Source of the DNA: Candidatus Aegiribacteria sp.
GTDB lineage: Bacteria; Fermentibacterota; Fermentibacteria; Fermentibacterales; Fermentibacteraceae
Direction of reading: 5' to 3'
DNA length: 5,230 nt
NCBI GenBank assembly: GCA_021107345.1
Contig: JAIOSX010000089.1
Coordinates: 1 to 5,230, forward strand
In this document: piece after piece, positions 1 to 5,230 of the stretch
How positions within the stretch are numbered: position 1 is the first letter of the stretch
Layout of the letters: every line of letters starts with the position of its first letter
The notes under the pieces: model-generated
What the model saw: the letters and a program-made list of their open reading frames with translations, nothing else
Told to the model about the DNA's origin: nothing
The model's database searches: none
Made by a program: the position numbers and the translations under genes

Positions 1-936
1 AAAGATGCTGTGGATTTCGGTGTTCTATACAGCTGCATAGTCCCGGGGAGTGGGAATCTTCTCGGAGGTAAGGCGAAGATCATCAGGAATTTCGAGCCTA
101 ACAGGAAGAACGCAGTCATAAAAGACTACGGCTACAAGATGGCTCTGGGGTACAATCCTCGGTCCACAACTGACTGGAAGGGTGACCGTCCCAGTACCAG
201 GATGGGAGTTTATGCCCTGCTCGAGCAGAAATTTGACGAGGTTCTGAACAAGAGAGATAAAACCGAACTCGAGAAAGAGAGAAGCCTCCATAAACTTCAC
301 CAGGACACAGAAAAGAAAAAGCTGTCAAAGAAAGAGCAGGAATTTCAGAGAAAAGCAATTGACCTGGAATATGTGCAGGAATTCACTCCTGCCGACCTGG
401 CGATTATCGAACTCCTTGATGGTAAAAAGACAGCCAAGGTTCATGTTCACAAAGAAGATGATGTTCTCTACCTTATCGAGCTTGCAGAGAAATACGGGAT
501 CAGGGTTACTGCTGATCATACCGGAGATGTGTTCCACAAAGAGATATTCAATGAGCTGGCAAAAGCCGGTATTCCAGTTGTATACGGACCCATGGGTTCA
601 GTGGGATACAAGGTTGAGCTGAAGCATGCCTACTACCAGAACGCCGGGCTTCTTATGAAATCCAGGGCATTCTACGGTCTGATGACCGATCATCCGGTTA
701 TATGGGCACCCGCATTGAGGGACACTCTCAAATTCTTCCTGATCGCTGGAATGAGTCCTGAAGAGGCCATCTCACTTATCACGTTCAAGAATGCGAAGAT
801 ACTGGGCATAGACGATCAGTTTGGCTCCATAAAGACCGGGAAGACAGCAAGCCTGCTGGTTTGGGACCGCCATCCACTCGACCTTGCAGCTTTCCCGAGA
901 ATGGTAATGGCCGAGGGGAAGATCATCAGAAAATAG
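1..936 (+). CDS. Imidazolonepropionase-like amidohydrolase, C-terminal part (5' end outside window)
   Basis: This is a metal-dependent hydrolase of the amidohydrolase superfamily, in the branch related to imidazolonepropionase. The frame is open from base 1, so the GTG at 10 is an internal Val and the true start lies upstream. The N-terminal HxH metal motif is therefore not in view. Counting from the codon at 10, visible family marks are VPGSGNLLGG (11-20), a PSTRMG block (61-66), VHVHKEDD with His145 and His147 (a likely metal ligand), ADHTGD with His170 (the likely second His), and MTDHPV with Asp227 (the strand-8 Asp that activates water). The C-terminal part (about 272-308) reads GSIKTGKTASLLVWDRHPL, the usual return to the small beta-sandwich domain. 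A very charged Lys/Glu-rich helical stretch sits at about 73-120. Relatives are around 400-450 residues, so roughly a quarter to a third is missing. Many relatives are secreted, but no signal peptide can be judged here. The substrate is unknown. Confidence 0.88.
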   Translation, partial: KDAVDFGVLYSCIVPGSGNLLGGKAKIIRNFEPNRKNAVIKDYGYKMALGYNPRSTTDWKGDRPSTRMGVYALLEQKFDEVLNKRDKTELEKERSLHKLHQDTEKKKLSKKEQEFQRKAIDLEYVQEFTPADLAIIELLDGKKTAKVHVHKEDDVLYLIELAEKYGIRVTADHTGDVFHKEIFNELAKAGIPVVYGPMGSVGYKVELKHAYYQNAGLLMKSRAFYGLMTDHPVIWAPALRDTLKFFLIAGMSPEEAISLITFKNAKILGIDDQFGSIKTGKTASLLVWDRHPLDLAAFPRMVMAEGKIIRK

Positions 937-965
937 CATAGCCGGGTACGTTTCTATCTGGACAT

Positions 966-972
966 AAAGGAG
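966..972 (+). promoter_or_regulatory. Ribosome binding site that fixes a TTG start
   Basis: AAAGGAG lies 4 bases before the TTG at 977. No in-frame ATG occurs until codon 31, which would cut off the whole signal peptide. The Shine-Dalgarno sequence and the signal peptide together decide the TTG start. The spacing is slightly short but workable. Confidence 0.75.
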
Positions 973-976
973 ACAC

Positions 977-2104
977 TTGATAATACGTAAGCCGTATGCA
1001 ATTTGTATCCTACTCGCATCAATTATTTCATTGTCATTATCATGTGGCGAGAAAACCGATGAAATTATGGAAGAGAATCGGGAAGTATCCTCCATAGAGC
1101 TGGTTATCGCAGATACTATAGGAATAGAAATTGGAGATTCCAATTACGTATTCGGAGCGATTATCGATGCGGCATTCATGCCTGATGGAAGAATCGTACT
1201 GCTTGATCCAATCAGGAACAGAATATCCACCTTCAGCCCCGGTGGAGAATTTCTCTTCAGTACGGGCATTACCGGGATTGGTCCCGGTGAATTCAACGAA
1301 CCTTCTTCAATAGCCATACTGTCAAACGGCGATATTGCTGTGACTGATCACATGCACAATAAAGCAGTTTTCTTTGATTCACTGATGTGCTACAAAAGGG
1401 AAATAATCGGATTTAATCCCCAAACTCCAGTCTGGATCGAGAGTGGGAGAGATAGTTCTGTAGTTGCGGTGCAGCTGCACTATTACAGGGATGATGATGC
1501 TGTATACATTGGAGCTCGATTAGGATACTGGTCCGACTCCCCGGAACCGGATATCGTCTATTATTCAGAATACAACATGTTTAACAATGATGGACCTGTC
1601 GACATTCCCTATGTCGAATTCTGCACTGATCCGGATGGTAATGTATTCTACTCCCCATTTTCGCTTGATGAATACCATATCCTGGGATTATCAACCGATT
1701 GTGATACTCTGTTTCAAATATCAGAACCCTATACAAGAATGAATAAAACTCTCGAAGAAATTGCCAGCGAGCACATGTCCTATATGATAGATACACCTGG
1801 ATTTACAGATAGTGATATAAGAGCGATGTCTGATCGATGGGAACCTAATCCAGTGAGATATGCAATAACCGGGCTGTTTCTTGATGGGATGCAGAGATTA
1901 TGGGTTGCCACCGGAAGGGGAGAGGGTCCATCTCCCGTATTCGAAGTATACGATACCAGCGGCAGTCATCTTTACACGGTATCAACAACACTTTCTGCGG
2001 AAGCGCGTAACTGGAGAATGGTATTTGGCGACAACAGGATTCTTGCCTTCGATACAAATCCGGATGATTATTCGAAGGTAATAATTATCGATATTGTGAA
2101 TTAG
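977..2104 (+). CDS. Six-bladed beta-propeller lipoprotein (NHL-like repeats)
   Basis: This is a predicted lipoprotein of 375 residues and unknown specific function. The N-terminus has a basic start (Arg4, Lys5), a hydrophobic core (about 8-22) and a lipobox-like LSLSC ending at Cys23, followed by a short polar Glu-rich linker. This predicts cleavage by signal peptidase II and anchoring in the membrane facing the periplasm or cell surface. The remainder looks like a beta-propeller. A blade at about 60-95 has the pattern FMPDGRIVLLDP then ISTFSPGGEFL. The next has GIGPGEFNEP (100-109) then IAILSNGDIAVTD, the classic 'G-x-GPGEF...P' signature of six-bladed propeller proteins. Later weaker blades include DPDGNVFYSP (218-227) and FLDGMQRLWVATGRG (301-315). 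Such folds usually bind proteins or glycans rather than catalyse. It starts 40 bases after the amidohydrolase, possibly in the same transcript. Its stop is 5 bases from the stop of the opposing channel gene. Confidence 0.85.
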   Translation: MIIRKPYAICILLASIISLSLSCGEKTDEIMEENREVSSIELVIADTIGIEIGDSNYVFGAIIDAAFMPDGRIVLLDPIRNRISTFSPGGEFLFSTGITGIGPGEFNEPSSIAILSNGDIAVTDHMHNKAVFFDSLMCYKREIIGFNPQTPVWIESGRDSSVVAVQLHYYRDDDAVYIGARLGYWSDSPEPDIVYYSEYNMFNNDGPVDIPYVEFCTDPDGNVFYSPFSLDEYHILGLSTDCDTLFQISEPYTRMNKTLEEIASEHMSYMIDTPGFTDSDIRAMSDRWEPNPVRYAITGLFLDGMQRLWVATGRGEGPSPVFEVYDTSGSHLYTVSTTLSAEARNWRMVFGDNRILAFDTNPDDYSKVIIIDIVN

Positions 2105-2109
2105 ACCAA

Positions 2110-3957
2110 CTACCGCTCCGCGATAGCTATTATCCTTGTATCGCTGTCATCTGGGATTTCATCCAGCTTTCCCGGGTTAAGAAGAACCTCTGCGCCGCAG
2201 CCTGTTCCGGTAAGCCATCCAAGAACGATTTCCCCTCGTTCCAGTCCCTCTGCCGAGAGGTGTGCGAACGATCGGGAACTGTAAGCGGAAGGGCATCTCA
2301 GCTGGATCTCACAGCCGGAGGGGTCGAATATTTCTTCGTACACGCGGCCAAGGCCGGGTTCAAGGACCAGCTGAGCCATTATCATGCTGCATACCTCGTT
2401 GGATATGACGAAATCATCTATCCCGGCAGCGGAAGCAAGGTGTCTGTTCCTAGGGTTCCTGATCTCGGAGACCACTGTGGCATTCCATGAATCGCCAATC
2501 CGGTCAGCGATATTCCTGAGTATAAGGAGCGTGATGATGCATTCGGAATCTGCTTCTTCATCTGACATTCCCGCTGATTTCCCCGAGATCACCATGATAC
2601 TGTCATAATTTTCCGGATGGAGTTCTTCAAGGCGGTCGGGATCGGTTCTTTCGGTCTGCATATACTCGACGTTACAGTTTGCTGTTCTGACTCCGGAGAG
2701 AAGGGCTTCTCCCTCTTCCTGTGGCAGAGACCCGGCAACAAGTATCCCGCCCCCTTCCATCGCGTAGGCATCAAGAAGGCCAAGCATGAAGTTGAATTTT
2801 TTACTGCCTCCGGAGAAGATAAGCATGTTAAGGGGCTTCCGGCATGTATCCCCGCTCGATCTCTCAAATTTCCCGATTGAAACAGGCTCATCTTCAAAAG
2901 TAAAAGATCTGGAGTTCTCCGCCAGCAGAAGAAGCCTGTCCTTCGGGTTCAGCTTCATGGCAGGTTCAGGATTGATCCACATCTTTTCACCGGACTGTAT
3001 GCCGATGGCGACTCCTCCGTGGATTCTGCTCGCTATCTCCCTGAACGTGCAGTTCTCAACCTCGGGGCATTCATTCAGGTAGAATTCGTTCCGATCGAAA
3101 CTAAGTATTTCATTATAGACCGCACTCAACCCGGGCTGCCTGCATACCTGCACGACAAGCCGCATGACTATCTCCCGTACAGGAAGCCAGTGGATATCAC
3201 GGTAAGCCATCTGTGCTATCCTTCTTGTTGCCCTGTTACGCAATTCACAGACTCCCACAGGATGGTTGTTCTTGATTATGGAATTAACAGCAAGCAGGGT
3301 TTTAAGTATTTCTCTGTCATCATCACCGACGATCACGAAACCTGCGCATTTCTGAAAACAGGGCAACTGCAAAGAGTCAATGTCGGTTGTATTGCCGGTA
3401 CGGCAGATGACCCTCCGAGAACTCTTTCTTCCTAAGCGCTGCACAAGGATTTCTTCTATCTCCTCACGGGAACTGTTCGAAAAGATCACGATCTTGCCCT
3501 TAATGGAATCTTCCTCGTGTGCTTTCATGAGTTCCCTCGTAACTTCGAAAAGCCTGTCTCCATCGCCGCATACGATGTAGTGGTCATTCTCCAGGACCGG
3601 GGATTTCCCTCTCTTCAAGGATTCAAGCTGTTCGGTGATCTTGGAGGAGAGAATACCGATAAGAAGGGAGAGAACAAGAATGCCGCCAAGAGTGACCATT
3701 ACCCCCACCATTGCGACCTGCGGGTTAGCGTTGTCGTTAATGAAGGTTCCCTGATCGAGCAGCCTGGTGAATGACCACCAGAAGCTGTCGGAAGTAAGAC
3801 CCTTCACGAGAGCCATCCCGGTAACAATTATCAACCCTGATATCGCGAAGAGAACAAGTATCTGCCAGGCGGGATTCCTGATCAGAAGATTGTTAATGAA
3901 ATATCTGATTCTGCTGCCGATTGTAGTGCACTTCATGTATTTCTTTTTGCGGAACAT
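2110..3957 (-). CDS. CASTOR/POLLUX-type ion channel with two RCK-like domains
   Basis: This is a 615-residue membrane cation channel subunit related to plant CASTOR/POLLUX (DMI1) channels and their bacterial relatives, probably a tetramer. Transmembrane helices lie at about 30-53 and 81-105. Between them is the pore segment FWWSFTRLLDQGTF (59-72), aligning with the family's D-[PSA]-G filter region. TM2 runs into SSKITEQLESLKRGKSPVLENDH (104-126), which closely follows the plant linker (SEKxxSLRKGxSxVxExxH) leading to the first RCK-like Rossmann fold (YIVCGDGD, 127-134). A second RCK-like fold starts at NMLIFSGGSKKFNF (377-390). Each is followed by a small C-terminal lobe (about 285-350 and 548-615). 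RCK rings gate the pore by binding ligands such as Ca2+ or nucleotides; the ligand and ion are not readable here. The ATG at 3957 is preferred over the ATG at codon 8 because AAGGA lies 7 bases upstream. It is translationally coupled to the upstream LapA-like gene. Confidence 0.88.
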   Translation of the reverse strand: MFRKKKYMKCTTIGSRIRYFINNLLIRNPAWQILVLFAISGLIIVTGMALVKGLTSDSFWWSFTRLLDQGTFINDNANPQVAMVGVMVTLGGILVLSLLIGILSSKITEQLESLKRGKSPVLENDHYIVCGDGDRLFEVTRELMKAHEEDSIKGKIVIFSNSSREEIEEILVQRLGRKSSRRVICRTGNTTDIDSLQLPCFQKCAGFVIVGDDDREILKTLLAVNSIIKNNHPVGVCELRNRATRRIAQMAYRDIHWLPVREIVMRLVVQVCRQPGLSAVYNEILSFDRNEFYLNECPEVENCTFREIASRIHGGVAIGIQSGEKMWINPEPAMKLNPKDRLLLLAENSRSFTFEDEPVSIGKFERSSGDTCRKPLNMLIFSGGSKKFNFMLGLLDAYAMEGGGILVAGSLPQEEGEALLSGVRTANCNVEYMQTERTDPDRLEELHPENYDSIMVISGKSAGMSDEEADSECIITLLILRNIADRIGDSWNATVVSEIRNPRNRHLASAAGIDDFVISNEVCSMIMAQLVLEPGLGRVYEEIFDPSGCEIQLRCPSAYSSRSFAHLSAEGLERGEIVLGWLTGTGCGAEVLLNPGKLDEIPDDSDTRIIAIAER

Positions 3958-4163
3958 TACTTATTCCTTTTTCGTTCCGTGAGAAAATGATGTACAAGGT
4001 ATCCTATTGCAAAGCCGATAAGGGCAACGAAGAAGATAAGGATTATCATGGACATGCTTATCTTCCAGAAAAGAAGATGCACATCCGCAGCATTTGAGTT
4101 CTGAATAACGATGACAAGAAGTAAGATCGCAAGAATTAGAATAACGGTCATTTTAGGCTTCAT
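3957..4163 (-). CDS. LapA-domain (DUF1049) small membrane protein
   Basis: This 68-residue inner-membrane protein has the LapA/DUF1049 pattern. A first hydrophobic helix (about 5-20) ends in VIQNS (19-23), a short loop carries a VHLLFW motif (28-33), a second helix follows (about 36-57, with GFAIGYL), and the tail is basic (LTERKRNK). In Proteobacteria the family member LapA works with LapB in controlling lipopolysaccharide synthesis. Other members have no known role, and this one lacks the longer C-terminal coil, so a link to lipopolysaccharide should not be assumed. It is the first gene of a two-gene operon, and its TAA overlaps the ATG of the channel gene by one base. That pairing suggests a role in assembling or tuning the channel or its membrane surroundings, which is inference. 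An AAGGAT Shine-Dalgarno sequence lies 8 bases before the ATG. Confidence 0.82.
   Translation of the reverse strand: MKPKMTVILILAILLLVIVIQNSNAADVHLLFWKISMSMIILIFFVALIGFAIGYLVHHFLTERKRNK
3965..3969 (-). promoter_or_regulatory. Ribosome binding site of the channel gene, inside the LapA-like gene
   Basis: On the - strand AAGGA lies 7 bases before the ATG at 3957-3955, within the last codons of the upstream gene. The junction reads TAATG, so the upstream stop and the downstream start share one base. This is the classic arrangement for reinitiation or coupled translation, and it supports the first ATG as the channel start. Confidence 0.75.
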
Positions 4164-4171
4164 AACAAACC

Positions 4172-4177
4172 ATCCTT
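4172..4177 (-). promoter_or_regulatory. Ribosome binding site of the LapA-like gene
   Basis: AAGGAT on the - strand lies 8 bases before the ATG at 4163-4161. This is good spacing and supports the start of the 68-residue protein. Confidence 0.7.
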
Positions 4178-4183
4178 AGCAGG

Positions 4184-4236
4184 TTATGCTGATAATTCGA
4201 ACTGTGCCGCTATCTGCTCAATAGTGATAAGCATAA
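4184..4236. repeat. Spaced inverted repeat TTATGCT / AGCATAA across the putative promoter
   Basis: A 7-base perfect inverted repeat has arms at 4184-4190 and 4230-4236, separated by 39 bases. It encloses the candidate -35 and -10 elements. The same stretch also holds a 7-base direct repeat, ATAATTC, at 4192-4198 and 4233-4239. Paired arms around a promoter can be an operator, but repeats this short arise by chance in AT-rich DNA. Confidence 0.3.
4192..4221 (-). promoter_or_regulatory. Possible sigma70-type promoter for the LapA-like/channel operon
   Basis: On the - strand, TTGAGC (4221-4216, 4 of 6 matches to TTGACA) is followed after 18 bases by AATTAT (4197-4192, 4 of 6 matches to TATAAT). 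Transcription would begin roughly 20 bases before the ATG, leaving room for the Shine-Dalgarno sequence. The matches are weak and come from an AT-rich stretch, and the organism's promoter consensus is unknown, so this is only a candidate. The 139-base gap (4164-4302) is the only sizeable non-coding space in the window and is the natural place for this operon's promoter. Confidence 0.3.
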
Positions 4237-4281
4237 TTCCATCATGGGATTCAGAGTATCCTTCGGTTTTGGAGCGGTTTC

Positions 4282-4304
4282 AATAGCGCAATCGCCATGC
4301 TATT
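4282..4304 (-). repeat. Short hairpin at the end of the methyltransferase gene
   Basis: AATAGC (4282-4287) and GCTATT (4299-4304) form a perfect 6-base inverted repeat with an 11-base loop, overlapping the TAA stop of the methyltransferase gene. The stem is weak, and on the - strand it is followed by GAAACCGC rather than a T-run. It is therefore not a canonical intrinsic terminator, although it could help stabilise the 3' end of the message. Confidence 0.35.
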
Positions 4305-5230
4305 ACTTCTTCCTTCTAAGAGTGAGAACCGCTTCATAATGCTTCAGCAGACAGCCGCCGTATTCTCTGTTGATCAGGTTCGCAATACCGGTGAAAAGAG
4401 CATCCCGTTCAGCGTCAGGCAGGTTGATATGGTCTGAATAGGTGCTGAGCAGATCGATGTACTGACTTGTACTGTACTCCGTCGACCAGGGATAGCTGCG
4501 GAATATCGGTTTCTCGAAGAGTTCCTCACCTGGAAGCGCTTGAAGGTTTTCCTTTATGTTCCCTGTCGTGTTAATCATTGAAGGTGCCGAGTCACTATAC
4601 ACGTCTTGTACCGCACCGAAGAACCCCTCCGTGTTTTGAACATGCTTATTTGAAAATACGGCGAGAGTTCCAGCGGGTTTTAGAAGCGCGGCACTTTTTG
4701 TATATGCCACCGCCGGATCCACCCAGTGAAACGAAGTTGCCGCAATAATCAGATCATACAGCTGACCGTCTGGTTTCCAGTCTTCAAAAGAACTTACAAT
4801 AATACGGATATTATCGAATTCCCTGAACTTAGCGGCCGCAACAGCCGCCAGATCACTTCCAATATCGAGACAGTCCATAGTAAAACCAGTTGAAGCGAAG
4901 AGCTCAGTTGCCTTGCCGGTTGCGCAGCCGATCTCAAGAATTCGGCCATGTTCCTGGATTCCGGACAGGATGATCACATCATCGATCAGCGCGGCCGGAT
5001 ATCCAGGGCGGATTCTATCGTACACATCCGCACTCCGATTGAATGTATTTCGAAGATGCTGCCATTTTTCACTTCTGAATTCCATACCGGGTGCATCGTG
5101 CGGACGCAATGCAAACCCGCATTTATGGTAGAATGGTGCTTTGCTGTCGGCGGCAAACAATTGGATGTCACGAATCCCGAACTTCCTGCATCTCGCAATC
5201 AGTCTGCTGAGTATCTCCGTTCCGATACCC
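4303..5230 (-). CDS. GNAT acetyltransferase - class I SAM methyltransferase fusion, 5' end outside window
   Basis: This frame runs open through the right edge. A TTG at 5160 is merely the first start-like codon in view, has no Shine-Dalgarno sequence, and sits inside a conserved domain. The visible upstream codons read GIGTEILSRLI, which is the GNAT acetyl-CoA loop (motif A). FYHKCGF (motif B) follows, then the RPHDAPGM ending typical of one GNAT group. The methyltransferase begins at once. Counting from the 5160 codon, it has LRNTFNRSADVYDRIRPGYP (36-55), motif I ILEIGCATGKA (74-84), an acidic LDIGSD (98-103), YDLIIAATSFHWVDP (135-149) and LLKPAGTLAVF (159-169). This is the UbiE/Methyltransf_11-25 type, which transfers methyl from S-adenosylmethionine to a small molecule, here unknown. 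The protein is likely cytosolic. An internal ATG at 5085 could start a separate methyltransferase, but no ribosome site precedes it. The methyltransferase call is firm; the GNAT part is seen only in its C-terminal half. Confidence 0.85.
   Translation of the reverse strand, partial: GIGTEILSRLIARCRKFGIRDIQLFAADSKAPFYHKCGFALRPHDAPGMEFRSEKWQHLRNTFNRSADVYDRIRPGYPAALIDDVIILSGIQEHGRILEIGCATGKATELFASTGFTMDCLDIGSDLAAVAAAKFREFDNIRIIVSSFEDWKPDGQLYDLIIAATSFHWVDPAVAYTKSAALLKPAGTLAVFSNKHVQNTEGFFGAVQDVYSDSAPSMINTTGNIKENLQALPGEELFEKPIFRSYPWSTEYSTSQYIDLLSTYSDHINLPDAERDALFTGIANLINREYGGCLLKHYEAVLTLRRKK

Noticed and set aside
10..12. GTG at base 10 as the true start of the amidohydrolase
   Set aside because: The frame is open to base 1, there is no ribosome site, and the catalytic domain would lack its N-terminal HxH strand, so the gene starts outside the window.
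772..1143. A 123-codon open frame on the - strand spanning the amidohydrolase-lipoprotein gap
   Set aside because: It runs antisense over two well-supported genes, has no motif, and its Ser/Ile-rich start is the complement of the lipoprotein's coding sequence.
2120..2144. GCGATA...TATCGC inverted repeat near the convergent stops, as a possible terminator
   Set aside because: The stem is only 6 bases with a 13-base loop, has no T-run on either side, and lies wholly within the channel's last codons.
3019..3435. A 138-codon open frame on the + strand
   Set aside because: It is antisense to the channel gene, whose frame has strong family motifs. It has no ribosome site or recognisable domain and is a shadow frame.
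4986..5198. A 70-codon ATG-initiated open frame on the - strand near the right edge
   Set aside because: It overlaps the GNAT-methyltransferase frame in another phase, and its translation has no recognisable motif, while the other frame encodes clear GNAT and methyltransferase motifs.
1..5230. CRISPR array, tRNA, rRNA, insertion sequence or toxin-antitoxin pair
   Set aside because: No regularly spaced repeats, cloverleaf-like segments, transposase motifs or small paired toxin genes were seen by eye on either strand.

Overview
The window is ordinary-looking bacterial chromosome of moderate GC, densely packed, with four protein genes plus one small membrane gene and almost no non-coding space. 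Three things suggest an uncultured Gram-negative bacterium, perhaps of the FCB or a related candidate phylum: a lipobox-bearing six-bladed beta-propeller lipoprotein, an imidazolonepropionase-like amidohydrolase, and a LapA-domain protein beside a CASTOR/POLLUX-type channel. That placement is inference from protein style only. There is no rRNA, tRNA, CRISPR array, insertion sequence or phage gene.

Layout. On the + strand, positions 1-936 hold the C-terminal part of a metal-dependent amidohydrolase that enters from the left edge. After a 40-base gap comes a lipoprotein with a TTG start and a strong Shine-Dalgarno sequence (977-2104). It meets the - strand genes tail to tail with only 5 bases between stop codons. 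On the - strand, reading from the right, there is first a methyltransferase whose frame stays open to the right edge and carries the C-terminal half of a GNAT acetyltransferase (4303-5230). A 139-base spacer follows, then a 68-residue LapA-domain membrane protein (3957-4163). Its stop codon overlaps the start of a 615-residue two-TM, double-RCK channel of the CASTOR/POLLUX family (2110-3957).

How the genes relate. The LapA-like gene and the channel gene form a clear two-gene operon with TAATG coupling, so the small protein may be made in step with the channel. The amidohydrolase and lipoprotein may be co-transcribed but have no obvious shared function. The GNAT-methyltransferase frame is the most interesting point. 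Its apparent start inside the window is an artefact of the window edge, because both domains are joined in one open frame. I do not see a defence island or other multi-gene novel system here.
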